A stretch of 64,000 nucleotides of DNA from Acidobacteriota bacterium (GCA_021792795.1 JAJYUB010000003.1:1-64000), one strand, 5' to 3'; shown: positions 9,028 through 18,412, counted from the first letter of the stretch. Notes: a model not told the origin generated them from the sequence alone. Numbers and translations: made by a program.

Positions 9028-9445
9028 TTGTCATCTCCAGAATCGCGCAGCACCAAACCGGCGACCAGCCGCTTTGTCACGATGGTCTCAGCCATCTCCG
9101 CGCTTGCCGGGCTGCTGTTCGGCTACGATACAGGCGTCATCTCGGGAGCGATTCTCTTCGTCCGAAAAGATTTTCTGCTCTCGACCGTCCAGGAAGAAGT
9201 CGTCGTCGCGGCCGTTCTTTTGGGCGCGGTGGCGGGCGCCTCCTTCGGCGGCAAGTTGGCGGACCGCTTCGGGCGCCGCAAATTGCTCATCCAGGTCGCG
9301 ATTCTGTTCATCGTCGGCGCCATCGGCACCGTTCTCGCTCCCACGCCAACCTGGCTCGCGATCGGCCGCGTGGTGGTCGGCGTTGCCATCGGAATCGCAT
9401 CGTTTACCGCGCCACTCTATATCTCCGAAGTTTCGCCGCCCGCCA
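9028..9445 (+). pseudogene. Sugar porter family MFS transporter, N-terminal fragment
   Basis: The first 138 codons match the sugar porter branch of the major facilitator superfamily: LAGLLFGYDTGVISGAIL in helix 1, GGKLADRFGRRKLL in the first cytoplasmic loop, and APLYISEVSPPA after helix 4. An intact porter has about 450 to 500 residues and 12 helices; only four are present. Homology stops at SPPA, where the reading frame continues into an IS1634-like transposase sequence. The start is a TTG at 9028 with CGGAG seven bases upstream. The product would not be functional. Confidence 0.75.
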
Positions 9446-9707
9446 TCCTGCTGCGCGAGTCCTTCCGCCAGGACGGCAAATTCGAAAACCGCACCTTGGC
9501 CAACCGCTCCACTGGCCCCCGGCCCTCATTGCCGTTCCGCGGCGCGCCTTGCGTGGCGGCTTCTACCAGCACGCCGTGGCCGGTCCGCCCACCCTGGGCC
9601 CGACCTTCGGCCTGCTTTCCGCGCTCAAACATGTGGCCGGCCATATCGACATCACCGCCGTGCTGGGTCACCGCAAGTTGGGCAGGCTGGGCCTGCGTTC
9701 CCCCTGA
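9434..9707 (+). mobile_element. IS1634-like transposase N-terminal remnant, frameshifted
   Basis: In frame with the porter fragment, SPPAILLRESFRQDGKFENR then TLAN matches the N-terminal region of IS1634-family transposases (SPPAILLRESYREGGKVRNR). After a shift at about 9500 the homology goes on in the next plus frame: LHWPPALIAVPRRALRGG, then GPTFGLLSALKHVAG and ITAVLGHRKLGRLGL, to a TAG at 9705-9707. Intact transposases of this type have about 500 residues, so less than a quarter remains. The SPPA segment is shared by porter and transposase, pointing to a junction at microhomology. Confidence 0.6.
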
Positions 9708-9761
9708 TTTCCATTAGCTCGCTGCTTGCATCTGCATCACGATGGCATTGTAACGAATGCC

Positions 9762-10316
9762 TTAGACCAGCCCCGCTGCGGCAAACGTTGGCCGCGAAAA
9801 CAGCCGAGCAAATCCGCTGATCAGAAGGCTGATGCCAATCAAGGTGCCGAGCACCCACACAGAACTGAATGGCCAGTGCGCCCAGATCAAAATGCCCAGC
9901 AGTAGAGTGATCAGTCCATCCCATAGAAACCAGCCGGCGCGGTGGGAGCGGCGCAGACGGAAGTACAGCACAAGTTCAACGACGCCCTCAATCGCAAAGT
10001 AGGAGGCCAGCAGCAACGTCAACGTAACCAGGCCGCGTGCGGGATGGAAAATCATATAGAAACCGACAAACAGGTATAGGACCGCAATGGTCAACTGCCA
10101 AATCACCGCGCCGGTGCTGCGAGAATGCCAGCAGTAAAGTAAGTGGACCACGCCGGCAACCAACAACAGCCAGCCGATGACGGCAGTTACCGCAATCCCC
10201 GCGATGAATGGCAGAAGGATGGCCAGAAGGCCGGCGATGATCAGCAGAACTCCAACGATCGTGCGTCCACTGTTCTTTTCTGCGCGAGATGTTGGGCGCA
10301 ATCTAGTTTCGTCCAC
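9762..10316 (-). CDS. HdeD/DUF308 family membrane protein
   Basis: A 184-residue integral membrane protein with six hydrophobic helices, matching the HdeD/DUF308 family: GVLLIIAGLLAILLPFIAGI, VIGWLLLVAGVVHLLY and FYMIFHPARGLVTLTLLLAS, with LILWDGLI-type and GISLLISGFARL repeats. Family members are small inner-membrane proteins linked in enterobacteria to acid resistance; the molecular role is unknown. The start is GTG at 10316, preceded by GAGGGG eight bases upstream. It is isolated, convergent with the transposase remnant and upstream of nothing on its own strand. Confidence 0.85.
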   Translation of the reverse strand: MDETRLRPTSRAEKNSGRTIVGVLLIIAGLLAILLPFIAGIAVTAVIGWLLLVAGVVHLLYCWHSRSTGAVIWQLTIAVLYLFVGFYMIFHPARGLVTLTLLLASYFAIEGVVELVLYFRLRRSHRAGWFLWDGLITLLLGILIWAHWPFSSVWVLGTLIGISLLISGFARLFSRPTFAAAGLV

Positions 10317-10434
10317 GATTTATCCCCTCAAGAGAAATCAAAAACGCTGGCTTAGTTGTACTCTTATGGATTGCTCCGTTGCCAGCTTTTGTTTCAGAAA
10401 GAAGCTCCTATGTCTTTTGCTTGCTTGTAGTTCG

Positions 10435-12057
10435 TCACAGGGGGGCGTCCAGGTCGCTGAAGACAGCCATGGCGGCGTTGCGGCCGTTGATGCCGATGAC
10501 GCTGCCGCCGGGGTGCGTACACGCGCCGCACAGATAGACGCCCTTCATCGGCGTCCTGGTCGATAGGCGGTTGCTCCACATGTAGGCAGGCAGGCACTCG
10601 CCCTGAAAGATGTGCCCACCCGTCAGGCCAACTTTCTGCTCAATGTCCGGGGGGCCAAGCACTTGCGCATCCACAACTGCGTCTTCAAGATTGCAGCAAA
10701 AACGGCCGACAGAGTTGAGCGCCAACGCTCGCGCCTCGTTGCGCCGGTCTTCCCAACTGCCGGATACGAACGAATATGGCACGTACTGCGCAAAGACGCT
10801 CATGGCGTGCATGCCTGCGGGAATCACGCTCGCATCATGCACGCTTTGAAAGTAAAGCTCGCACCAAAGTTGCTCTGGAAGACATCCAGCGCGGGCTGCG
10901 GCGTATCCCGCTTTCCACTCTGACTTCGTCAATGGAGCGTTGATCTGACCGTAGTGATGGGGCTGGAGTGTTCCCGGACGCGCAATGAAGTTTGGCAGTT
11001 CACGCAGCAACACATTCAACTTGACGGTGCATCCCTCGATCGGTACGGACCGGACTTTTTCGGCCCAGACGGCATCGGCAGAGCCGTCCAGCAGGGTGAG
11101 CGTGCGAATTGGATCTGCATTCGAGATGACAATCGGAGCCGTGATCCGTTCTCCGCCCTCAAGCAATACGCCTTCCCCTGGCAGGATGCGCGCCACGGTA
11201 AGGCCTGCCGCCACAACCGCTCCCGCCTCCCTTGCGGCATCGCAAAAATAAAACGAGACCATGCCCATGCCGCCCTTTACGTATCCCCACATGCCCGCCA
11301 TTCCGCCCAGCCTGCCGGAGGAGTGGTGGAATCGGATGGAAGCCGTACCCGCGTCGAAGGGACTCGCATTCGTGCCGATCACACCCTGGCCCAGATAGGC
11401 AATTTGCAAGCGTTCATCGGTCAGATATCGCTCGACGAATTCAGCCATGGACCAGTCGAAGAGCAGGCTGTGGGCTTCCGGATCGCCTGCGAGGAGAGCG
11501 TCAAGTTGCTCAGGGGTCGGCGCATCGCCAATCCACATGTCCCGCCGACTGTTGGTTGCGTTGCCGTCCAACATGCCGCTCGCAGGCCGAAGCAAATTTC
11601 GCAACCGTCGGACCACATCGTTCATCGCGCGCCAGCCCTCAACGTCCTTCGGCGAAAATTGGCGCACTTCCTCTTCGCATCGGTCGTCGTCATCCCAAAG
11701 CTGAATGCTGCTGCCATCCAGAAAAGGTACGAAGAGTCCGTTCACCGCGGGTGTCCACTCAAACCCGCGGCTTGGCAAACCGAGTTCCTCGACGACCAGC
11801 GGATGCAGCAGTCCAGCGAGATACGCGCAGGGCGACATACGCACTCCGGGGAAGGGCTCTTCGATGGTGCAGGCGCCGCCCACCCGTTCGCGGCCCTCAA
11901 TTACCAGCACGCGCTTTCCTGCCCGCGCCAGGTAGGTGGCACAGGCCAGGCCATTGTGCCCCGCGCCGACAACAACCGCATCCCAGGAGCGCGCTGCGAT
12001 TTCCTTCAATGGCGCTGGAAGGCCGATCTTCCCAAGTACTGCAGCGGTCGCGGACAT
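10435..12057 (-). CDS. NAD(P)/FAD-dependent oxidoreductase, phytoene desaturase/PYROXD2-like
   Basis: This 540-residue flavoprotein has an N-terminal Rossmann motif VVVGAGHNGLACATYLARAG (about 29-47) with VLVIEGRERVGGAC after it, and ends with YLCGACTHPGGSVIGINGRN, the C-terminal FAD-contacting segment of carotene desaturase-like and PYROXD2-like enzymes. The GAGHNGL variant of the dinucleotide motif favours the PYROXD2-type subgroup over true phytoene desaturases. No crt genes are nearby, so a carotenoid role is not supported; the substrate is unknown. The gene stands alone, 120 bases from the DUF308 gene. Confidence 0.8.
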   Translation of the reverse strand: MSATAAVLGKIGLPAPLKEIAARSWDAVVVGAGHNGLACATYLARAGKRVLVIEGRERVGGACTIEEPFPGVRMSPCAYLAGLLHPLVVEELGLPSRGFEWTPAVNGLFVPFLDGSSIQLWDDDDRCEEEVRQFSPKDVEGWRAMNDVVRRLRNLLRPASGMLDGNATNSRRDMWIGDAPTPEQLDALLAGDPEAHSLLFDWSMAEFVERYLTDERLQIAYLGQGVIGTNASPFDAGTASIRFHHSSGRLGGMAGMWGYVKGGMGMVSFYFCDAAREAGAVVAAGLTVARILPGEGVLLEGGERITAPIVISNADPIRTLTLLDGSADAVWAEKVRSVPIEGCTVKLNVLLRELPNFIARPGTLQPHHYGQINAPLTKSEWKAGYAAARAGCLPEQLWCELYFQSVHDASVIPAGMHAMSVFAQYVPYSFVSGSWEDRRNEARALALNSVGRFCCNLEDAVVDAQVLGPPDIEQKVGLTGGHIFQGECLPAYMWSNRLSTRTPMKGVYLCGACTHPGGSVIGINGRNAAMAVFSDLDAPL

Positions 12058-12296
12058 GAAGACAGTATCTATGATCGTGCCTCATGAAGAAAAATGGCCC
12101 TGAATCGAGAACCCCGATTTTTTTTGAACAGGGTCGACCTAGTATCGTTGCATGTGCTCGCAGATCGAATTCGCCAGCTGCGCGGTGAAGATTGCCGGAT
12201 CGAGGCTTGCATCCACTTCTTCGCGATCGCCGTCGTGTGAAGATGGGCGAGGACTGACCTGCTCATCGCAGCAAGGACCCGTTCTGAAGCGACCGC
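12058..12296. other. Intergenic region with possible minus-strand gene remnant
   Basis: The gap separates the divergent oxidoreductase and tagaturonate reductase genes. On the minus strand a frame ending at 12139 reads DGDREEVDASLDPAIF then TAQLANSICEHMQRY, which looks like a natural C-terminus, but I cannot assign it and its upstream part runs antisense into the next gene. A weak hairpin (AATCG 12103-12107, CGATT 12115-12119) followed by eight T residues is also present. Confidence 0.3.
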
Positions 12297-13874
12297 GTGA
12301 CACTGGTACATTGGGGAAGGAGAAAAGGTGGACCAAGGGAGATGGAAGTCTCAACCGCTGCAACGCTGCCACGTTTGAATGTTGGGCTTCTACGGAGACA
12401 TCCCGAATGGGCGGCGAACGCAATTCTCCAACCGCTTCCGGAAAAAGTCCTCCAGTTTGGCGCGGGCGTTTTTCTCCGGGGTTTCGTGGACTGGATGGTA
12501 GACGGCATGAACCGCCAAGGCCTATTCAATGGCAGCGTGGTTGTGGTGCCATCGATGACTCCGGGGAAAGTAACGGCGCTCAATCGGCAGGATGGCGCCT
12601 ACACCCACCTTGCGCGAGGGTTGCAGGATGGCCAGGTCGTCGAGGAAAAACGCATTGTCACCGCGATCCGTCGAGGTATCGATCCGTATACCCAGTTTCA
12701 TGAATACCTACAGTGTGCCCACAATCCTGAGCTTCGCTTCATCGTGTCCAACACAACGGAGGCTGGCATTGCATATCACTCCGACGACAAACAGAGCGAC
12801 CAACCTCCTGTTTCATTTCCTGCGAAGCTGACGCTGCTGATGATGGAGCGCTACAAGGCGTTCGCCGGCGATCCGTCCAGTGGATTTGTTCTTTTGCCTT
12901 GCGAGTTGATTGAGCGTAACGGCGACAATCTGAAGAAGACGGTGCTGCAAACGGCGGCAAACTGGAATCTCGAATCGAAGATTGTGGACTGGATCGAGAA
13001 GGCCAATGTCTTTACAAACACATTAGTGGACCGCATCGTTACCGGTTTCCCGCGCGACGAAGCCCAGGCCTTATGGCAGGCGTCCGGATACATCGACGAC
13101 TTGTTCAACACCTCTGAAGCATTCCATCTGTGGGTGATTGAAGGGCCGGCTGCGCTGGCCAGGGAACTGCCTCTTGTGGAAGCCGGCTTCAACGTAATCT
13201 TTGCCGACGACATGACGCCGTATCGCGACCGGAAGGTACGAATTCTGAATGGTGCTCATACGACCACCGTGCTGGCTGCATATCTGGCAGGTGAGGACCT
13301 GGTAGGCGATTGCATGAAGGACCCGTTGATCGGTGGCTTTATGGAGCGCGCCATTTACGATGAGGTCATCCCCACGCTGGCATTGCCGAAAGACGAGTTG
13401 GACACCTATGCCGCCGCCGTTTTTGAGCGCTTCAGCAATCCGTTTATCAGACATGCGCTGCTCAGCATCTCCTTGAATTCCGTTTCCAAGTACAAGGCGC
13501 GGGTTTTGCCGTCGGTCGAGCAGTATATTTCGGTCAATGGGCTGGTGCCCGCTCGCCTGGCGTTCGGGCTCGCCGCGCTGATCGTTTTCTATCGCGGCAC
13601 TGTCATCCAAAACGGCGCGCTGATCGGACAACGCGACGGCAAGGAATATCGCATTCAGGACGACGTTCCGGTCCTGGAGACTTTTGCGGGTCTTTGGTCT
13701 GGTTTTGACGGGTCAACGGCCGGGCCCCACAGGCTGACCGATGCAGTGTTGCAACGGAGAGACTGGTGGGGCAAGGACCTGCGGCAGTTGCCAGGCTTGT
13801 CGGCGGCTGTCGGCGGCCATGTGGAATCAATCTTGAATCGGGGAATGAGAGCCAGCCTCCAGCAGGTGGGTTAG
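12297..13874 (+). CDS. uxaB: Tagaturonate reductase (mannitol dehydrogenase family)
   Basis: Predicted to interconvert D-tagaturonate and D-altronate with NAD(H) in galacturonate catabolism. The N-terminal dinucleotide motif LQFGAGVFLRGFVDWM (about 52-67) and IVSNTTEAGI (149-158) are typical of altronate oxidoreductases in the mannitol dehydrogenase family; RILNGAHTTTV marks the C-terminal domain. At 525 residues it is slightly longer than enterobacterial UxaB. The start is uncertain: GTG 12297 opens the frame, while ATG 12342 has AGGGAG immediately before it, which is too close for a normal ribosome site. No uxaA or uxaC is in the window. Confidence 0.8.
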   Translation: MTLVHWGRRKGGPREMEVSTAATLPRLNVGLLRRHPEWAANAILQPLPEKVLQFGAGVFLRGFVDWMVDGMNRQGLFNGSVVVVPSMTPGKVTALNRQDGAYTHLARGLQDGQVVEEKRIVTAIRRGIDPYTQFHEYLQCAHNPELRFIVSNTTEAGIAYHSDDKQSDQPPVSFPAKLTLLMMERYKAFAGDPSSGFVLLPCELIERNGDNLKKTVLQTAANWNLESKIVDWIEKANVFTNTLVDRIVTGFPRDEAQALWQASGYIDDLFNTSEAFHLWVIEGPAALARELPLVEAGFNVIFADDMTPYRDRKVRILNGAHTTTVLAAYLAGEDLVGDCMKDPLIGGFMERAIYDEVIPTLALPKDELDTYAAAVFERFSNPFIRHALLSISLNSVSKYKARVLPSVEQYISVNGLVPARLAFGLAALIVFYRGTVIQNGALIGQRDGKEYRIQDDVPVLETFAGLWSGFDGSTAGPHRLTDAVLQRRDWWGKDLRQLPGLSAAVGGHVESILNRGMRASLQQVG

Positions 13875-13892
13875 TACGGCGCTACGGTGAAG

Positions 13893-13920
13893 TCGAGACT
13901 CTCGCTGCATCGAGACTCTC
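13893..13920. repeat. 11-bp direct repeat, 17-bp period
   Basis: TCGAGACTCTC occurs at 13893-13903 and again at 13910-13920, between tagaturonate reductase and the MFS gene. It could be a paired regulator site for the downstream gene or chance; nothing else supports a function. Confidence 0.3.
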
Positions 13921-14096
13921 TCTACATTCGGAAACAGTTTAATTTCCGTGAGCTTCGGCTCGACCGGCGATCGCTCGTTCACCTCATCCCAGCCTCGCCA
14001 ACGCCCTGGCATCGTGTCTAAGCAGCACGGGGGTTTCCGCTGGATGCGGATTGCGCCGGAAGCATGGCGCAACGAAACTATGACAGGATAGAAGGG

Positions 14097-15422
14097 ATGT
14101 CGATTCCGTACGACCCGCCCCGAGCCGCTGCCGCGTTTGCCTCCCGCGACTTTCGCCGATATCAACTGGCGCGGCTGCTGGTCATCATCGGCGCCGAGGC
14201 GCAGGCGGTCGCAGTGGCGTGGCAAATCTACGCCATCACCCATCGGGCCATTGACCTTGGCTACGCTGGCCTGGCCCTTTTTCTGCCCGGCATTTTGTTT
14301 TTGCTCGTCAGCGGGCATACCGCAGACCGTTACGACAGAAGACACGTCATCCTGGCTTGTTATGGCCTGCAGTGTTTCTGCACCGGGACGCTCTTTTATC
14401 TGTCATGGATCGGCACCCAACATGTCGCGGCGTTGTTCGCCGTGTTGTTCCTTGTCGGTACGGGCCGGTCGTTCAGTGGCCCGGCGAGTTCGGCGCTGCT
14501 GCCGCATTTGGTGCCCAAAGGGCACTTCGTCAACGCCGTTTCCTGGGGCGCGTCGATCTTTCAGTTGGCCAATTTTGTCGGTCCGGCGCTGGGAGGCGTG
14601 TTATTCACTTTGCCGCTTGAGCGTTGGCTGCCGGGCCCGCTGGGCAAGCATCTGGCTGGCGGCGCAATCGTGTACATGATCACTTTGAGCACTTTGTTTG
14701 TCTTTCTGTTCCTGCTCGCTTCGCTTTCAGTTCGTCCGGGACGCCAGGAACAGCGGGCCATATCCGCTGAAACTCTTTTGGCGGGATTCCGCTACATGTG
14801 GCATAAAAAACTGCTGCTTGGCGTCACCACGCTGGACCTGTTTGCGGTGCTATTGGGCGGAGCTGTCGCCCTGTTGCCGATTTTTGCCGAAAGCATTCTG
14901 CATTCCGGCCCAAGCGGTCTGGGAATCTTGCGTGCCGCTCCTGCGCTGGGGGCCCTGTCGATCTCGATCCTGATGACCTGGCGGCCGATGAGTCGCCACG
15001 CCGGGGTCCGCATGTTGTTTTCTGTGGTGATCTTTGGCGCGGCCACGGTGGTGTTTGGCCTGTCGCGCAATATGGCGCTTTCGCTGGCAGCCTTGTTTCT
15101 TGTCGGGGCGGCGGACATGGTCAGCATCATCGTCCGGGCGTCCATGCTGCAGTTGGCCACTCCGCAGGCGATGCGCGGGCGGGTGAGTGCCGTGAACGCG
15201 TTGTTCATCGGAGCAAGCAATGAGTTTGGCAGTTTTGAAAGCGGCGTGACTGCGCAGTGGTGGGGCGCGGTGCGGGCGGTGGTCATTGGAGGCGTGGGTG
15301 CAATGGCTGTCGCCGGCGCCTGGACGCTGCTCTTTCCTTCATTGCGCAAAGTGAACCAGTTGAGCGAACACGAGATGCTAGGGGCCGAACAAGAAGCTGC
15401 AACGGCAGAGCCGCAGAATTGA
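14097..15422 (+). CDS. MFS transporter, DHA3/EntS-like exporter
   Basis: An approximately 440-residue major facilitator protein with 12 predicted helices. RDFRRYQLARLLVIIGAEAQ at the N-terminus and SGHTADRYDRRHVILACYGL in the helix 2-3 loop resemble the MFS_3 (EntS/DHA3) exporters rather than sugar porters. SGPASSALLPHLVPKGHFVN after helix 4 is also typical of that group. Substrates in the group include siderophores and drugs; none can be assigned. ATG 14097 is preferred to 14064 because AAGGG precedes it and residues align better with family N-termini. The gene is convergent with the diguanylate cyclase gene. Confidence 0.8.
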   Translation: MSIPYDPPRAAAAFASRDFRRYQLARLLVIIGAEAQAVAVAWQIYAITHRAIDLGYAGLALFLPGILFLLVSGHTADRYDRRHVILACYGLQCFCTGTLFYLSWIGTQHVAALFAVLFLVGTGRSFSGPASSALLPHLVPKGHFVNAVSWGASIFQLANFVGPALGGVLFTLPLERWLPGPLGKHLAGGAIVYMITLSTLFVFLFLLASLSVRPGRQEQRAISAETLLAGFRYMWHKKLLLGVTTLDLFAVLLGGAVALLPIFAESILHSGPSGLGILRAAPALGALSISILMTWRPMSRHAGVRMLFSVVIFGAATVVFGLSRNMALSLAALFLVGAADMVSIIVRASMLQLATPQAMRGRVSAVNALFIGASNEFGSFESGVTAQWWGAVRAVVIGGVGAMAVAGAWTLLFPSLRKVNQLSEHEMLGAEQEAATAEPQN

Positions 15423-15588
15423 ACTGCTTGGCTGTCCGAGGCCGAAGGGCCGCAACGATGCGCGGACCGGCGAACACCTCCCATCTGCGAAAGTGGCCGC
15501 GATCGAACCGGCCGCCTCGGAGCGCAACAGCCTCAAAATGCAGCGGGAGGGACCTGTATGGCTTGGCACAATGGCGGTCTGCGGGGTT

Positions 15589-17004
15589 TTACTGGGAGGA
15601 AAGCAGGGCAGACGGAGACGCGGCAGACGCTGTCTCGATCTGGGACTTCGCCTGTCGTTTCGCTCGATACATATCGGCGTCGGCCCGCGCGCACAACGAG
15701 TCGGCTGTCTCGCCATCGTCCGGATACACGGCCACCCCGATGCTGGCTGACATGCGCAACTGCAAATGCCGAACGGCAATCGGCCGATCCAGTTCCAGTT
15801 GAAGTTTTTCCGCCAGAATTCTTGCGCCGTCCGGCTGCAGGATGTCCGAGACGAGAACTGTAAATTCATCTCCGCCAGAGCGCGCAAGCGTGTCCGCTCT
15901 TCGGACCACTTTGCCCAGGCGCAATGCAGTTTCCCGCAAAACCCCATCCCCAACGGCATGTCCGTGCAAGTCGTTAATCTGTTTGAATCCGTCCAGGTCT
16001 ACCACCATGACCGCTGCCCGTGTGCGGTTCCGTTCCGCGCGTTCCAACATGTTGTTCAGGCGGTCCTCCAGCAGTCGCCGGTTTGGCAGGCCTGTCAGCG
16101 CGTCGTGTAAGGCAAGATGCTCGGTGCGCCCGATCTCTTCTTCCAGAAAAGTCAGCAAAATGCCAATGGCAATAATGAATTTCGGAAGGTCCCGGACGGT
16201 TGCGCCAATTGTCAAATGTGGAACATACATAATTCGAATCAGCAGCCCGACTGGGAAAACGGCCGACCCGGCAACAAATCCAAACACTGCGGTCGCCACT
16301 CCGGTCGTCTTTCGCTCGAAATTCTGCCAGTATCGGATGCCCGCAACCAGATAAAGCCACGAAAGCGTTGCATCAATCCCGTATCCCATCTGATTTCGAT
16401 AGGCAAAAGCGGCAAGTAAAAGCGCAAGAAATAGGGCGGACGAAAAGCTGAAAACATTGTCGCGTGCAGAACGCTTTGCCCGCACCAGGAAATGCAACAG
16501 AGAAATGCTGGCCGCCATTACCGCCACTGCGGCGTAGTAGGGGAACGCCCTTTCAACATTCCAAACTGCCAGCGCGCTGTACGTCATCAGCGCGGTTGTC
16601 CATACCGTCATCAAAACCGGCTGTTCCGCAAATAGATCCAGGCGGGAAGCGGCGTGGATGAATGCGATTCCGGCCATGTCCAGCGCCAGCAGGGAAATTG
16701 TTGCAAGCACTGTTCCCCAGAAGCCGCTGCTCAGAATAACCAGATGCGCAGTGAAGTGCAACAGGACAAATGTCCAGGCAATCAGCCAATAATTCACCTG
16801 CTTTCGGGCATGGTTCCGCAGCATCGACCAGAAGACAAACTCCAGCGCGGCAAATGCAATCAGGTGCGGGATCGAAGAATAACGCAGCATAGGTAGGCCA
16901 TGGGCTATAGAAAAGAGTTTGTGCTCTATCATAGAGCCCCGCCAGCCGTCAGAGGGCAAATATTTTCTGGGAATCCAGGGGTTACATTCCTCGCAAACCG
17001 GCAT
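15589..17004 (-). CDS. Membrane-bound diguanylate cyclase (GGDEF)
   Basis: Predicted to make cyclic di-GMP from two GTP. The first 290 residues contain about eight hydrophobic helices forming an unassigned membrane sensor; the GGDEF domain fills 300-460. The active-site motif is canonical (SGGDEF, GGDEF at 377-381), and the product-inhibition I-site is present as RRAD (368-371) exactly five residues before it, so feedback inhibition is expected. NDLHGHAVGDGVLRE is the usual helix upstream. No EAL or receiver domain is present. Translation might instead begin at the internal ATG near 16932 (MIEHKLFS), closer to the first helix. Confidence 0.9.
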   Translation of the reverse strand: MPVCEECNPWIPRKYLPSDGWRGSMIEHKLFSIAHGLPMLRYSSIPHLIAFAALEFVFWSMLRNHARKQVNYWLIAWTFVLLHFTAHLVILSSGFWGTVLATISLLALDMAGIAFIHAASRLDLFAEQPVLMTVWTTALMTYSALAVWNVERAFPYYAAVAVMAASISLLHFLVRAKRSARDNVFSFSSALFLALLLAAFAYRNQMGYGIDATLSWLYLVAGIRYWQNFERKTTGVATAVFGFVAGSAVFPVGLLIRIMYVPHLTIGATVRDLPKFIIAIGILLTFLEEEIGRTEHLALHDALTGLPNRRLLEDRLNNMLERAERNRTRAAVMVVDLDGFKQINDLHGHAVGDGVLRETALRLGKVVRRADTLARSGGDEFTVLVSDILQPDGARILAEKLQLELDRPIAVRHLQLRMSASIGVAVYPDDGETADSLCARADADMYRAKRQAKSQIETASAASPSALLSSQ

Positions 17005-18241
17005 AGATCGCCAGCCCGGAAGTCAAAACTGTGACACCGGCCACGATCCATCGATAGATGCCGGACAGTCGATGGCCCGGGGGCAAGGCTCGAATGGCCA
17101 GGATCACCAGAAAACCGAGCACCATGGGCAGTAGGAACGCATTCATGACCTCAACCCATATGGTTAGCGCCACCAGGTCGGGGACGGCGGCTACCATGAC
17201 AGCGCCCGCCAGCACGCCGATGGTAAAGACGACATAAAACCACGGGGCCTCCAATGGATTGTGTTCGAGCGAGTGTTTGTAACCGGTTACCTCGCCAAAA
17301 CCCCACGCAGCGGCCAGCGAGACCACCACAGAGGCAATCATCGCCGCTCCAACGACGCCAAGGCTGAAGAGCAATCGCCCCATGGCCACTCCCATAAATG
17401 GAGTTAGCGCATGGGTAATGTCGCCAATGGTGTTCAGGCTCGCGCTCGGATTTACTTTTCCTATGGTCGCCGCGGTCGAGACCAGGACGGCAGCCATCAC
17501 CAGTTGCGTAACCACGGCGCCCACGCCCGTGTCCCAGCGCGCATCGCGATAGTGTTCGGGGCGCAGCCCTTTGTCGGCGACCGCGGACTGCTGGTAGAAG
17601 ATCATCCACGGCATAATCACCGCCCCAATGTTGGCTGAGACCAGATAGAGATAGGCCGGTGAAGACAAGGGAGCATGCAGCACGCCTGCCGCCAGGTCAT
17701 GGACGCGCGGGTGGGCGGCAACTGCGACCCAGAAAAAGGCGAACTCAAAAAGCCCCAGGGCAATGGCCACTCGCTCCACGCGGCGGTATGACCCAGTCCA
17801 CACCACAAACAACAGAAAGGCGGCTGCCAGGCTCAAACTGATGCCACGCGGCACCCCGAAAAGTTGTCCCACAGCCGCCACTCCGGAAAATTCCGTCAGC
17901 AACGCCCCGATGGTCGCCACCGCCAGACCGATCACAGAGATCCAGGCCCAGCCCGCGCCAAATGTCTCGCGGATCAGTTCGCCGTGGCCCTTGCCAGTGA
18001 AGATCCCTAGTCTGACGGTCAGGTCTTGCACCACAAAAAGGACTGGCATCAAGAGAAACTGCAGCAGCAGCAGGTGGTATCCCCACTGTGCGCCGCTTTG
18101 CGCAGCTGTGATGATGCTGCCGACATCGGTATCGGCAAGCATCACCACAAGGCCGGGACCCATCACAGCCAGGAAGAGTTGCCAGCGCTTTGGGAGTCGG
18201 GAAAAGTTGGATACAGGGACGTTTTTCACAAAAGAAGCCAA
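16982..18241 (-). CDS. NRAMP-superfamily divalent metal transporter with non-canonical site
   Basis: A 419-residue protein of 11 helices with the LeuT-like NRAMP fold: MGPGLVVMLADTDVGSIITA, then QSGAQWGYHLLLLQ, matches the helix-1 region of MntH. The metal-binding motif differs: canonical DPGN is D-V-G-S at 39-42, preceded by an extra acidic D37. On helix 6 the usual MPH is MPW (210-212), so the Asp and Met are kept but the Asn and His are lost. The ion may differ from Mn2+/Fe2+. The C-terminus overlaps the diguanylate cyclase open frame by 23 bases on the same strand, so the two may be co-transcribed. No Mn riboswitch was recognised upstream. Confidence 0.8.
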   Translation of the reverse strand: MASFVKNVPVSNFSRLPKRWQLFLAVMGPGLVVMLADTDVGSIITAAQSGAQWGYHLLLLQFLLMPVLFVVQDLTVRLGIFTGKGHGELIRETFGAGWAWISVIGLAVATIGALLTEFSGVAAVGQLFGVPRGISLSLAAAFLLFVVWTGSYRRVERVAIALGLFEFAFFWVAVAAHPRVHDLAAGVLHAPLSSPAYLYLVSANIGAVIMPWMIFYQQSAVADKGLRPEHYRDARWDTGVGAVVTQLVMAAVLVSTAATIGKVNPSASLNTIGDITHALTPFMGVAMGRLLFSLGVVGAAMIASVVVSLAAAWGFGEVTGYKHSLEHNPLEAPWFYVVFTIGVLAGAVMVAAVPDLVALTIWVEVMNAFLLPMVLGFLVILAIRALPPGHRLSGIYRWIVAGVTVLTSGLAIYAGLRGM

Positions 18242-18412
18242 ACCCCAATCATAACGGGTACAGGAAGAACTTCTTCTATGTCGAACAACTTTCTCATTCG
18301 CTTGCCTTCCCTGTCATCCCGGAATTTCTTCTTCTCGTGAATTGGTTCGGACCTGCTGAATCGCTACCCCAGTGCCACGTGCTGAGCCTAGCATCGACCC
18401 AAATCCTTGAGA
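18242..18412. other. Divergent intergenic region, NRAMP side
   Basis: About 170 bases precede the NRAMP start on the minus strand and the CRP-like site on the plus strand. Short frames exist but none has a recognisable product. I saw neither a yybP-ykoY riboswitch core nor a clear MntR or Fur box. Confidence 0.4.

Noticed and set aside
10435-12057. Carotenoid biosynthesis gene (crtI)
   Set aside because: The FAD motif and overall type fit PYROXD2-like oxidoreductases, and no other carotenoid gene is present.
12139-12423. Minus-strand 94-codon ORF over the start of uxaB
   Set aside because: Its N-terminal half is antisense to conserved UxaB sequence; only the last 35 codons look protein-like and cannot be assigned, so it is kept as a note in the intergenic entry.
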